Source: CAVWXT01 sp963759115 (GTDB taxonomy: Bacteria > Planctomycetota > Planctomycetia > Pirellulales > Thermoguttaceae). Taken from it: a stretch of 64,000 nucleotides of DNA. The stretch is from the NCBI GenBank assembly GCA_963759115.1, contig CAVWXT010000006.1, forward strand, positions 62,001 through 126,000, in the 5' to 3' direction. Each line of letters starts with the position of its first letter. The first letter of the stretch is position 1. The notes beneath the pieces were generated by a model. It did no database searches, was not told where the DNA came from, and was given only the letters and a program-made list of their open reading frames with translations. Positions 20,104-30,028 of the stretch are shown here, in pieces. The position numbers were made by a program, and so were the translations under genes.

Positions 20104-21356
20104 CTATCTCAGCACCGGCCCTTCCAGCGGCGTGATGTGGCGGGCCATGATGTGGCCGGCATGTTGCTCGGGCACGTAGCCGCGGGTGCCCGTCACTCCC
20201 ACCAGCCGGCCCACGAAGCTCTGCGCGTTCACCCCCGGCGCGGGCGTGACATAGCATCGCACGTCGCCGGACTCGTCGACCAGGGCATAACGCGGAGCGC
20301 CCACCTTGGGCGAGACCACTTGCGTCAACTGCCCGACGCCGTCGAAGCGGCCGTCCGTCTCGAACCTGGCCGGCCGCCGCGCGCCGGGCCGGCGTCCTTC
20401 GGCTGCAAACTGGTCAAGAGCCGGCTGGTCCGGTCGGTTTGCTCCCGCATCGCCAGCACCGCGTCTTGCCGCTGTTTGATGTCGTCGAAGCGGGCGATCT
20501 TGTTGGCCAACAGTCGTGCGCGGCCGCGCTCCACGGCCGTCTGCGCCTGATCCAAGAGCACGTTCGTCCGCTCTCGCAGCGACTCGAACGACCACACCGC
20601 CGGCTCTTCAATCACCATCACCGAAAGCTCCAACTCGATGCGATCCAGTTCGGCGCGGAACTCTTCGGCCGAGAGCGACCTCGGCCGGGCCAACCTCTCG
20701 TGGTGCGGTTCCCTGGCCGCTTCCGCCGCCTCGGATCCGGCCAAGGCGGCAGCCGGAATGATGGGCGCCGACGAACCATTCGAGACGTCGGCCGTTTCTT
20801 CGTCGCCGTGTCGATGCGACTGCTTTCGAGCCGCCGGCGCCACGCGCACGCCTTCGCGCGGATAGTCGGCGTCGAGGTATTTGCTCGATACCCAGCGGAA
20901 CTCGCCCGAGGGCGGGGCAATCTTGAGCCAGACGTTCTCGCTCCGGCCCTGCCCGCGCGGCGGCGGATCGAGAAGTTCCACCACTTCGCCCTTCTGCAAA
21001 CGGACCTGGACCACGTCGCGGACGTCGCTGAAGCGGCTGCCGACCCGTGCCGACACCCCGTCGTCGGTGACCACGGCCAGGTGGTCTTCCGTCGGTTTCA
21101 GGTATCGGCTGGAGACCCAGGTGAAGCTTCCATCGACGGGTCGGATGGCGCACCAGCCGCCCGGATCGTGGCGATACACCTCGACCTCTTGACCCCGTTT
21201 GAGCTTATCGGTGGGGTAGTAGTTCTGCCCCGGCCCGCTGCGAACATAGACGTCATCGGTCACAACGAGAGTCTTGTACGGGAAGGATTGATCCCCCTTG
21301 GCTGCCGACGAGAGCAGGACTTGGCAACACAGCAGAACGGCGACGAGCGGACGCAT
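20104..21356 (-). CDS. Secreted protein with two SH3-type domains and a coiled coil, one frameshift
   Basis: Starts at 21356 on a signal peptide (MRPLVAVLLCCQVLLSSAA). Two bacterial SH3-like domains follow: KTLVVTDDVYVRSGPGQNYYPTDKLKRGQEVEV...WVSSRYL, and LAVVTDDGVSARVGSRFSDVRDVVQVRLQKGEVVEL...WVSSKYLDADYPREG. The middle is a polar helical region (SLSAEEFRAELDRIELELSVMVIEE...). After a frame change near 20385 the C-terminus is FETDGRFDGVGQLTQVVSPKVGAPRYALVDESGDVRCYVTPAPGVN...HIMARHITPLEGPVLR. SH3b domains often bind peptidoglycan, so a cell-envelope role is plausible in this group; this is inference. Confidence 0.75.
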
Positions 21357-21525
21357 CGGAATGCCTCCCGGCCGAAACGGATTCGAGATGAGAGACGCGG
21401 ACAAGAACGCGACAATGCAAGCCGCGGACTTGTAGCGGAAAACGCCGCTCGATTCAAGAGCAGTTGCCGCTTGATTCCCCGCATGGGGGGCGAAATCGTA
21501 GGGTGTGTGCTCGCACGCACCCCAG

Positions 21526-22164
21526 CTATAGTCCGCCCTTGTGCCAGTTCTCCACCTGCCGCAACACCTGGCGCATGGCCTGAAGCGGGTCGGACTCGAC
21601 GTCCTCGAAGTAGTGCGTGTAGTTGGGGTTTCCGCCGACGGCCATCTTGCAGTAGAAGCGGTACATCTGCTGCTGGTTCCCCCATGACTCCAGCAGGTAG
21701 TACGTCGCTCCCATCTCCCGCAACCGGTCTTGGATCGAGCGGAACGGCTCGGTGCTGAACTGAGCGGCGCCCGTGCCGCTTTCGCTTGGGAACGTGGCGG
21801 CCAGTGCTCCGTTGGGGCGGGAATCAGCCGGCATCTGAAAGCCGGCCGGAACGACGCCCGACTGGGCCGGCGCGGCCGATGGCGCCGGCGAGAACCCGCG
21901 GGTGGAAGTGCTCTGGAGAAAGCCCGTTGGACCGCGGCCCGCTGCCGGCGCGGCGGAAGGACTGGACGACGCGAAACGCTGGGCTTCGTCCGCTGGCGCA
22001 GGAGTGGACGCCGCGGCGGGATTCATGATCGTCGGCCAGCGGAAGTCCTGAAGCTTCTTGAGAATCTCCGACCACGACGCGCCCGACATGGCCACGGCGG
22101 GGATTCCGATCACGCACGCCAACATGATCAACGCTCGACCTGCGACGCCTGCCGACGATTGCAT
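21526..22164 (-). CDS. Conserved planctomycete hypothetical protein, one N-terminal membrane segment
   Basis: 212 residues. A membrane helix or signal anchor (GRALIMLACVIGIPAVAMSGASW) is followed by a short basic segment, a long Ala/Pro/Ser-rich linker (residues about 48-115), and a compact C-terminal domain of about 75 residues (RSIQDRLREMGATYYLLESWGNQQQMYRFYCKMAVGGNPNYTHYFEDVESDPLQAMRQVLRQVENW). That domain recurs in planctomycete proteins of no known function. Divergent to the cysteine desulfurase. Confidence 0.65.
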   Translation of the reverse strand: MQSSAGVAGRALIMLACVIGIPAVAMSGASWSEILKKLQDFRWPTIMNPAAASTPAPADEAQRFASSSPSAAPAAGRGPTGFLQSTSTRGFSPAPSAAPAQSGVVPAGFQMPADSRPNGALAATFPSESGTGAAQFSTEPFRSIQDRLREMGATYYLLESWGNQQQMYRFYCKMAVGGNPNYTHYFEDVESDPLQAMRQVLRQVENWHKGGL

Positions 22165-22327
22165 TAGCAGCAGCGCCTCCTTGCGCAGAAGAATAACCTT
22201 GCTCGTCAGTTGGGAAGGCCCGATGATAGCACTGGAACTCGGTTTTGGGCAACAGCAATTCTACGTACCCCCCAGATATACCTGGGCCGATACGACGGCC
22301 GGCCCGACATCGGGTACAATTTGCCTC

Positions 22328-23563
<1,236 letters not shown>

Positions 23564-23623
23564 GCCGGCTTCCGAGCCGCGACGTGGGGTAGGTTGGCAA
23601 CCTGTCCCACCTGCTCACGACGT

Positions 23624-23944
23624 TCACGGCAGACTGCTGCCATCCCACGTGTGATCCGGGTCGGGATAAAACGTCAGTCCGTGGCATTCGCGATTCGTGG
23701 TGCTGATCGCGGCAATCAGCCAGCCGCCGGGCACCTTGGATCGGGAAAACTGCGTAAAGAATGGCCGGCCACTGGAACTGATGTCCTTGAACGCGAGGCT
23801 CGGGCCCGTTGCCATCGTCCTCTCTGCGGCCGGCTTGCCGGGAATCATCGTTTGGGCTTGCGTCCGGACTATGGCGTGCGTGGCGTAAACCAGGGCCACG
23901 ATGCCGAGCACCGCAACGACCTTCGAAAACGTAAAACGACTCAT
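23624..23944 (-). CDS. Small exported hypothetical protein
   Basis: 106 residues starting at 23944 with GGAGGTTACT directly upstream (GGAGG six bases before ATG). An N-terminal hydrophobic segment (FSKVVAVLGIVALVYATHAIV) serves as signal peptide or anchor. The remainder (RPFFTQFSRSKVPGGWLIAAISTTNRECHGLTFYPDPDHTWDGSSLP) shows no domain I recognise. It sits between the convergent cysteine desulfurase and the SDR gene on the same strand. Its strong ribosome binding site and leader make it a real gene. Confidence 0.6.
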   Translation of the reverse strand: MSRFTFSKVVAVLGIVALVYATHAIVRTQAQTMIPGKPAAERTMATGPSLAFKDISSSGRPFFTQFSRSKVPGGWLIAAISTTNRECHGLTFYPDPDHTWDGSSLP

Positions 23945-23985
23945 AGTAACCTCCATTGGAAAATTTTTGCCGCCGGCTTTTCCCA

Positions 23986-24851
23986 TCACCGCAGCCCAAC
24001 CAGTTTCTTGACGATCCAGTCGTGGACGCGGTCGTTCAAGATCTTCATGCACTTGAAGGCAAGCCGCACTTGCCAGCCGAGTAAGTAGCGGGTCTTCGGC
24101 CGCTTGGCCGTCAGCGCATGCACCACCGCCCGAACCACGCGATCCACCGGCGAAGCCGTGCGGGCGGACCGTTCCACAGTGCGACGGATGGCCGTCAGGT
24201 CGGCGTCGTAGAGTGCCAGAATTTCCGGCGTGAGCGTCTCCGACAACTGGTCCGCGGCCGACAGCGATTTTTGCCAGATCGGCGTGGTGATGGCCGCCGG
24301 CTCCACGGCCGAAACCTGAATGCCCCACGTGCGTAGCTCCACGCGCAACGCATCGGTAATGGCTTCCAAGGCGAACTTGGATGCCGAATAGGCGCCCATG
24401 TAGGGCACCGCCAGACCGCCGTTGATGGAACTGATGTTGACCACCCGCCCGCGCGCCTTCCGCAACAAGGGGAGAAACGCCTGGGTCACGGCCACCTGGC
24501 CGATCACGTTGACTTCGAACTGCCGGCGCAGGGCGTCGATAGGCAGGGCTTCCAGCGGGCCGGCGACGGCAATCCCGGCGTTATTGACCAGGCCCGCCAG
24601 CCCCGCGCCGTCCAAGAGATCGGCTACGACTTCGGCGGCGGCCCGAATAGCGCCACGTCGGTCACGTCGATCAGCAGGGACGTGAGCCGGGACGACGCCT
24701 GGGCTTCGAGCTTCTCGGCCGCCGCATCCGACCGCACGCCGGCAAATACGCGGAAGCCCCGCCGGTCCAATTCCAGGGCGCAGGCCTCGCCGATGCCGGT
24801 TGAAGCCCCCGTGATTACAACCGCCGGGGCTGGATCGCTGCTTGGTGACAT
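23986..24851 (-). CDS. Short-chain dehydrogenase/reductase, one frameshift
   Basis: NAD(P)-dependent oxidoreductase with a Rossmann fold. VVITGASTGIGEACALEL (TGxxxGIG cofactor motif), LVNNAGIA (NAG), VVNISSINGG (catalytic Ser) and YSASKFALEAI (catalytic YxxxK) are all present. The C-terminus (KPKTRYLLGWQVRLAFKCMKILNDRVHDWIVKKLVGL) resembles SDRs of the retinol-dehydrogenase-like group. A single missing base near 24645 splits the frame: VTDVA continues as IRAAAEVVADLLDGAGL. The start at 24851 has AAAGGAG eight bases upstream. The preceding carbonic-anhydrase-like frame runs straight into this gene without a stop. The substrate is unknown. Confidence 0.85.
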
Positions 24852-25481
24852 CGGGCGGGCTCCTTTGGGGTCGTCATCAAGGTGCATTCGTGCCGCCGAA
24901 CGCCCCCCATTGCAATGGAGGGGCTTCTTGCCGTTGCGAGAATCCTGCGAGCGGAATAGCCGTCTCAACGGCCATCCCACGCTGAGCGACTCACGGCGGC
25001 CGACAACGGCTGTGGGAACGATTCGAATCGGATCGTACCATCCGGCTGCTTTCGGCGCAAAGTATGCCTCGACCAGCAAGCTAGAAGCGAACGAGCGGAC
25101 CCGCTCGGCGGCCGTCTCCAGGTCGTCGCGCTGCTGCGATTCCAACTGCGATGGCGATACGTGGAGCCGCTCGGTATAGAACGCGCAGTCCTGATGGGCG
25201 ATCAACACCACGCGTTCAAGGCCGTGTACCTTGACCAGGAACCGCAATTGCTCCACCATGCCCTCCTCTTCGCGGAAGGCCAGGAAGTGGCCGGCGAGGC
25301 AGGCCGCGCCACCGGGCACGGCCAGGCGGTCGTAGCGCGGGAGTTTCAGGGCGGCGTGGAGGAAGTCGTCGAAATGTTCGCCGAACCGCCCATCGCTGCA
25401 ATAGACGGCCGCCGCGCGGACGCGGTTCTCGTCGAAATGCGCCGGACTCTCGTGCACTCTACGGTCGTCTGGCTGGTTCAT
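24852..25481 (-). CDS. Beta-carbonic-anhydrase-like protein, C-terminus uncertain
   Basis: Begins at 25481 (AAGG six bases before ATG). A CxDxR-type motif (AAVYCSDGRF), PGGAACLAGH and RVVLIAHQDCAFY follow in the order of beta-carbonic anhydrases, in which Cys-Asp and His-Cys ligate zinc. The second motif normally reads GHxxCG, so Gly to Ala and a terminal Ala-Phe are departures, and activity on CO2 is not assured. No stop exists in this frame before the SDR gene. The real end has probably been lost to an indel around 24880-24960, where the sequence (SQDSRNGKKPLHCNGG) looks non-coding. Upstream flank is a spacer to the divergent ATPase. Confidence 0.6.
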
Positions 25482-25660
25482 GTTCAACCTTCAGTCCCGC
25501 CATCACGTCGTACTCGCCATCCATTATACCCTCACCGCGGCTTCCCTCAATAAGAGCCACCGGCACCCAAACAAGGGTGGGGAAAAGGCGGGGACGAAAA
25601 CTTGGATGATCTGGCAATATCCGTGGGGGCATGGTAGTCTACACTGTGGAGGGTATGGCA

Positions 25661-26665
25661 ATGATCGAGTCGATCGAGTTCAAGAACTTCAAGGCCCTGC
25701 GCGACACCACGCTGCCGCTTGGCGCTTGCACCATAATCGTGGGTCCGAACGGAAGCGGAAAGAGCACGGTGCTACAGGCTCTGCAAGCGGCTCGGGTACC
25801 GTCAAATACGGACTTCGCGAGAATTGCGAGTTTTGTTGTCCGCAACGTCGAAAACGCTACGGTATCGGTAAGACTCAACTGGATGGATACTTCTCCCGCA
25901 ATCGCATTTGAACAACGGTGGGCGTCAATAGGGAGAATGCCAGGAATGGTAGTTCCCAGCGGCATAGACGACCGGATTCGGCGGACAATCAATCTAGCCG
26001 TCTCTCGAATCCATGTTTTCTCTTTGGATGCGAGCAAGATCGCTGGCATAGCCCCTGTGCAAGGGAGCATTGAACTAGCGAGCGATGGCACCGGTCTTGC
26101 CGCGGTGTTGGACGGTATGCGCGACGAAGCCCCCGAACAGTTCAAAGCGATGGAGGCACAACTGGGCGAGTGGTTGCCGGAGTTTGATCGCATCCTGTTT
26201 GACCGGCCCAATCAAGGTTCCAAGTCCATCGCGTTGCGAACGCGAGAGGGGCAACACAAGGTCCCCGCCGCCGATCTTTCACAAGGCACCCTGATAGCCA
26301 TGGCGCTGTTGACGTTGGCGTACCATCCGATTAGGCCCTCCTTGATCGCCTTGGAAGAACCCGATCGCGGCGTACATCCGTATCTGCTTCGCCGAATCAA
26401 AGATACGCTCTACCGTCTCAGCCATCCCGAGAGCTGCGGTGAGAATCGCGAACCGATCCAGGTAATTGCCACGACCCATTCACCATACTTCCTCGATCTG
26501 TTTCGGGAGTCGCCCGAAGAGATCGTGGTTGCCAACAAGGTCGGCCTGGACGTCCAGTTTCAACGGTTGACCGATCAGCCGCACTTCCAAGACGTTCTCG
26601 GCGAAGCGGCGCTGGGTGAGGCCTGGTTCAGCGGCGTCCTGGGGGGAGTGCCCAGCGGATCATGA
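25661..26665 (+). CDS. AAA-family (RecF/OLD-like) ATPase
   Basis: About 334 residues. IESIEFKNFKAL is the usual opening of SMC/RecF/AAA15-type ATPases; GPNGSGKST is the Walker A. Near the C-terminus come the signature-like DLSQGTLIAMALLTLA, Walker B LIALEEPDRGVHPYLL and the H-loop IQVIATTHSPYFLDLF. There is no long coiled coil, as in compact AAA15 proteins. GGAGGG lies about nine bases before ATG 25661 (another ATG is at 25655). The gene overlaps the next by ATGA (26662-26665), and the partner is a TOPRIM-like protein. This architecture recalls two-gene defence modules such as RloAB or PARIS. GC content is lower than in flanking housekeeping genes, consistent with an accessory module. Confidence 0.85.
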   Translation: MIESIEFKNFKALRDTTLPLGACTIIVGPNGSGKSTVLQALQAARVPSNTDFARIASFVVRNVENATVSVRLNWMDTSPAIAFEQRWASIGRMPGMVVPSGIDDRIRRTINLAVSRIHVFSLDASKIAGIAPVQGSIELASDGTGLAAVLDGMRDEAPEQFKAMEAQLGEWLPEFDRILFDRPNQGSKSIALRTREGQHKVPAADLSQGTLIAMALLTLAYHPIRPSLIALEEPDRGVHPYLLRRIKDTLYRLSHPESCGENREPIQVIATTHSPYFLDLFRESPEEIVVANKVGLDVQFQRLTDQPHFQDVLGEAALGEAWFSGVLGGVPSGS

Positions 26666-27306
26666 AGATCGCCGTCTTGAGCGAATCGCCCGCGGACGAG
26701 GCGGCCGTCTCGATCTTGATCGAGGGTCTCCTGGGCGTTTGCATGACGCGCGTGCCGCTGCCGACACCGGGCACGCGGGGATGGAAAGGCACTTTCAACG
26801 CCGTTGCGTTGGCGCTGCGTCACTTGCACTACCGCACCGACGAAGAGGCGCTCGTCGTCACGCTCGATACGGACGAGTCTCCCGTGCATCGCCGAGAACA
26901 CGGCCAATCTGGTGCATGCGATCCCAAGTGTCGGCTTTGTCAGCTTCGGACGATTGTCGCGGACGTTCAGGCGGGTCTTCGGTCTCGCCAGGGCTCTGCT
27001 TCGATCAAGGTCGGCTTGGGCGTGGCAGTGCCCGCAGTAGAGGCGTGGTGCCTGTGCGGCAGCGATCCACATATCACGGAATCGGCTTGGATTCAGGCCC
27101 TTCAGTCGCGGAACTTCCCTTACACCAAGAAGGAACTCAAGCAAACCCTCTACGGTTCCGCCGATCCGGTCCTCGCGGTCGAGACGGAGCGTCTAGTCGC
27201 GCAGGCGCGACATCTGGTGGAACAGCAGCAGTTGGCCCTGTTGGAAAAGTACTTTCCCACGGGTTTTGGCTCCCTCGCCAACGAGGTGCGTAGCTGGCGT
27301 TCGTAA
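26662..27306 (+). CDS. TOPRIM-like partner of the ATPase
   Basis: 214 residues. The opening MKIAVLSESPADEAAVSILIEGLL resembles the TOPRIM strand-Glu-helix, and LVVTLDTDESP gives the following DxD. GVAVPAVEAWCLCGSD resembles the 'xxPxxEaWllaD' element of the OLD/RloB/DUF4276-type nucleases. A CxxxCxxC cluster (GACDPKCRLCQ), with nearby His residues, could bind zinc and is not usual for those families. The C-terminus is helical. Complete translational coupling to the ATPase (ATGA overlap) indicates the two act together. I infer a nuclease or nuclease-like effector. The family name is not certain, and no homology search was possible. Confidence 0.6.
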   Translation: MKIAVLSESPADEAAVSILIEGLLGVCMTRVPLPTPGTRGWKGTFNAVALALRHLHYRTDEEALVVTLDTDESPVHRREHGQSGACDPKCRLCQLRTIVADVQAGLRSRQGSASIKVGLGVAVPAVEAWCLCGSDPHITESAWIQALQSRNFPYTKKELKQTLYGSADPVLAVETERLVAQARHLVEQQQLALLEKYFPTGFGSLANEVRSWRS

Positions 27307-27449
27307 GGGGAATCACGGCCCGAACGCGCGATTGAAGAGCCTTGAGTCGGCGGCACGCCTCGAAATCTGCTCCGAAATCGCCGTCTGCATCTCGCCGCCG
27401 CGCCCAAAAACGGCTACCATGCCGGTTTTCCACCGCAGGACACAAGACC

Positions 27450-29221
27450 ATGGAATGGGTGCAAGTCTACGATCCGTTGGGTTCGGCAGTCTGGTCGCCC
27501 GTGGCGGCCGGGTTGCCGATCGTCGTGCTGCTGGGGCTGTTGGTCTTGGGGGCGTCGGCGCCGCGGGCGGCGCTGGCCGGCCTGGCCACCGCGCTTGGCA
27601 GTGGCGATCGGGGTCTTCAAGATGCCGCTCTCGCCGGCCTTGGCCGCGGCGGCCTACGGCGGCTGTTTCGGACTGCTGCCCATCGGCTGGATCGTGCTCT
27701 CCGCGGTGTTTCTCTACCACCTGACCGTTCGCACCGGCCAGTTCGAGATCGTCAAGCGATCGGTGACGGCCATCTCGCCCGACCAGCGGATGCAGGCGCT
27801 GCTGATTGCCTTCAGCTTCGGCACGTTTCTTGGAAGGGGCGGCCGGGTTCGGCACGCCCGTGGCCATCTCGGCCGCGCTGCTGATCGGCTTGGGCTTCTC
27901 GCCGCTCTACGCCGCCGGGCTGGCCCTGTTGGCCAACACCTCGCCGGTGGCCTTCGGCGGCCTCGGGCACGCCGATCATCACGCTGGCGAAAGTCTCCGG
28001 CATCGACGAAATGGCGCTGAGCCAGATGGCCGGCCGGCAACTGACGCTCTTCTCGCTGATCATCCCGTTTGGCTGGTGGCCATGATGTCGGGGTGGAAGG
28101 GCGTGAAGGGCTGCTGGCCGGCGATCCTCGTCTGCGGCGGCAGCTTACGCCGCCGTCCAGTTCTGCATCTCCAACTGGCACGGCCCGACGCTGGTCAACG
28201 TCGTCGGCGGCATCGGGTCGCTGGTGGCCACGGCCGTGTTCCTGCAGTTCTGGCAGCCGAAGGAAATCTGGCGGTTCCCGGAGGAAGGAGACAAGGAGCG
28301 TGGATTGGCGGACGGGGCGGAGAGCGGGCAGTCGGCCGTGGGCAGCGAGCAGGTTCGTCCCGAGCCTCAACCTCTGGCCCCGCGTCCTGCGCCCCTCACG
28401 GCCCGCCAGGTGGCCTACGCCTGGATGCCCTGGGTCATTGCTGTCGGCGATGGTCTTTCTCTGGGGCTGGCCGGCGTGGAAAGACGTTCTCAACGGCGGC
28501 AAGCCGGAGCAGCCGAACCTCCTGCACGGCGTCAGCAAGCTGACGATCGAGGTGCCGTGGCTGCACAACGTCGTCTATCGCACCGGCCCCGTGGTCAAAG
28601 TGCCGGCGGGGGCCGATCGGGCCGAGAAGCCGGAGCCGGCCGTGTACGACTTCAACTGGCTCTCGACCACGGGCACGGGCATCTTCCTGGCGGCGGTGCT
28701 CTCGGCGTTCTGGCTGCGGATTTCGCCGCGGCGTCTTTTGGAGCGAGTTCGCCGACACGCTGTTCCGCGTCCGCTGGGCGCTGTTGACGATCGCCTGCAT
28801 GTTGGCCTTGGCGTTCACGACCAAGTACAGCGGGGCCGACGCCACGCTGGGCCTGGCCTTCACCCACACCGGCTGGCTCTATCCGTTCTTCGCGCCGCTG
28901 CTGGGCTGGCTGGGCGTGGCGCTGACCGGCTCCGACACCTCGTGCAACGCCCTGTTCGGCAGCCTGCAGCGGATCACCGCCGAACAGTTGGGCCTCAACC
29001 CGGTGCTGATCGTGGCCAGCAACAGCACGGGCGGGGTGATGGGCAAGATGATCGACGCCCAGAGCATCGTCGTGGCCGCCGTGGCCACCGAGCAGTCCGG
29101 CGGCGAAGGCCGCATCCTCCGCTTCGTCTTCCTCCACAGCCTGGTGTTGGCCGCCCTGGTCGGCCTGCTGACCCTCGCCCAGGCGTATCTGCTGCCGTGG
29201 ATGATTCCCGCAGTGCAATAG
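27450..29221 (+). CDS. lctP: L-lactate permease family transporter, multiple frameshifts
   Basis: Polytopic inner-membrane carrier of the LctP/GlcA family (lactate or glycolate uptake). Recognisable blocks in order: MEWVQVYDPLGSAVWSPVAAGLPIVVLLGL; KMPLSPALAAAAYGGCFGLLPIGWIV; FEIVKRSVTAISPDQRMQALLIAFSFG; FLEGAAGFGTPVAISAALLIGLGFSPLYAAGLALLANTSPVAFG; TPIITLAKVSGID; and the C-terminal KYSGADATLGLAFTHTGWLYPFFAPLLGWLGVALTGSDTSCNALFGSLQ...NSTGGVMGKMIDAQSIVVA. GAAGFGTP and TGSDTSCNALF are family signatures. At least six frame changes lie between 27590 and 28760; the last 480 bases are clean. It stands alone and may import lactate for carbon use. Confidence 0.85.
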
Positions 29222-29287
29222 CGGATTGCGTTCGCCATCGGCGTAGCGTGTTGGGGGTTGACACCCCGATGGGAACGGTATAAGCTT

Positions 29288-29305
29288 ACTATGTGTACAC
29301 AGTAT
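29288..29305. promoter_or_regulatory. Operator-like palindrome before the VapBC-like pair
   Basis: ACTATGTGTACACAGTAT contains the perfect ten-base palindrome TGTGTACACA (29292-29301), 18-27 bases before the antitoxin ATG. Such sites usually bind the antitoxin or the complex for autoregulation; the assignment is by position only. Confidence 0.45.
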
Positions 29306-29318
29306 ATGTGTGGTTGCC

Positions 29319-29561
29319 ATGAAGAACATTACGCTTTCGGCGGATGAAAACCTGATTGCCAGCGCTCGGGCGTATGCCCAAGCCCACGGCACGACGCTCA
29401 ACGACCTGGTTCGGGACTATCTGAAAGTGTTGGCCAACCCGCGCGACCCGAACGAAGTTGCCGACGAGTTTCTCCGCGAGGCCCTTGAGCAGTCGGGCTG
29501 TTCCGAAGAAGGTTGGCGGTTCAACCGTGAAGAAATCCACAAACGCGGGAATTGGATGTGA
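29319..29561 (+). CDS. Antitoxin of a VapBC-type pair
   Basis: 80 residues: MKNITLSADENLIASARAYAQAHGTTLNDLVRDYLKVLA. This has the ribbon-helix-helix pattern of small antitoxins (a beta strand of alternating residues, then two helices, with 'GTTLNDLVRDYL' as the second). The rest is a charged toxin-binding tail. ATG 29319 is preferred over the in-frame ATG at 29310. The stop overlaps a GTG start of the toxin by four bases. It most resembles antitoxins of the DUF6364 type. Confidence 0.75.
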   Translation: MKNITLSADENLIASARAYAQAHGTTLNDLVRDYLKVLANPRDPNEVADEFLREALEQSGCSEEGWRFNREEIHKRGNWM

Positions 29562-29974
29562 CCAAGGTATTCTTGGATACGAACATCTTGGTTTACTCCA
29601 ACGATCACCGCGATCGGCGTAAGCAGGCGATTGCCGCGAGGCTGCTGGCCGACTGCATTAGGCAGCGGCGCGGGGTGATCTCGACCCAGGTGTTGCAGGA
29701 ATACGCGTCGGCAGCCCTCTATAAGCTGCGCCAGGATGTCGATTTTATTGCCCGTCGGCTACTTCAATTTGAATCCTTGGAGATCGTGCAGCTTACGCCT
29801 CTGTTGATCCGCCGTGCGTTGGAGTTACACTCATTGCATCAAGTTCACTATTGGGATGCCGCCATTCTGGCTGCCGCCGAAGCCGCACGCTGCACTGAGT
29901 TGTGGTCCGAGGATTTTGCTCCCGGTTCAATCCACGGCCTGCTCCGCATGGAGAATCCGTTTGGCGATGGCTGA
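29558..29974 (+). CDS. PIN-domain ribonuclease toxin (VapC family)
   Basis: About 138 residues. VFLDTNILVYSNDHRD carries the first catalytic Asp, TQVLQEYASAAL the conserved Glu region, and HYWDAAILAAAEAARCTELWSEDF the third and fourth acidic residues with the usual 'SEDF' ending. The start is probably GTG 29558, overlapping the antitoxin stop; TTG at 29552 is in frame. VapC toxins are metal-dependent endoribonucleases acting on tRNA or rRNA. A nested IS cluster begins 42 bases downstream. Confidence 0.85.
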   Translation: MTKVFLDTNILVYSNDHRDRRKQAIAARLLADCIRQRRGVISTQVLQEYASAALYKLRQDVDFIARRLLQFESLEIVQLTPLLIRRALELHSLHQVHYWDAAILAAAEAARCTELWSEDFAPGSIHGLLRMENPFGDG

Positions 29975-30028
29975 CTTGACCGGTCGCGAATCGACATGTA
30001 GGCTGGTTAGGACTTGTTCAAAAATAAC

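Noticed and set aside
20439..21758. 439-codon plus-strand ORF
   Set aside because: Antisense to the SH3-domain gene and the adjoining hypothetical; Arg/Pro/His-rich translation typical of GC-rich shadow frames.
22292..22320. TACAAT at 22315 as promoter of the cysteine desulfurase
   Set aside because: The -10 is plausible but no -35 is found 16-18 bases upstream and the leader would be about seven bases; not strong enough to list.
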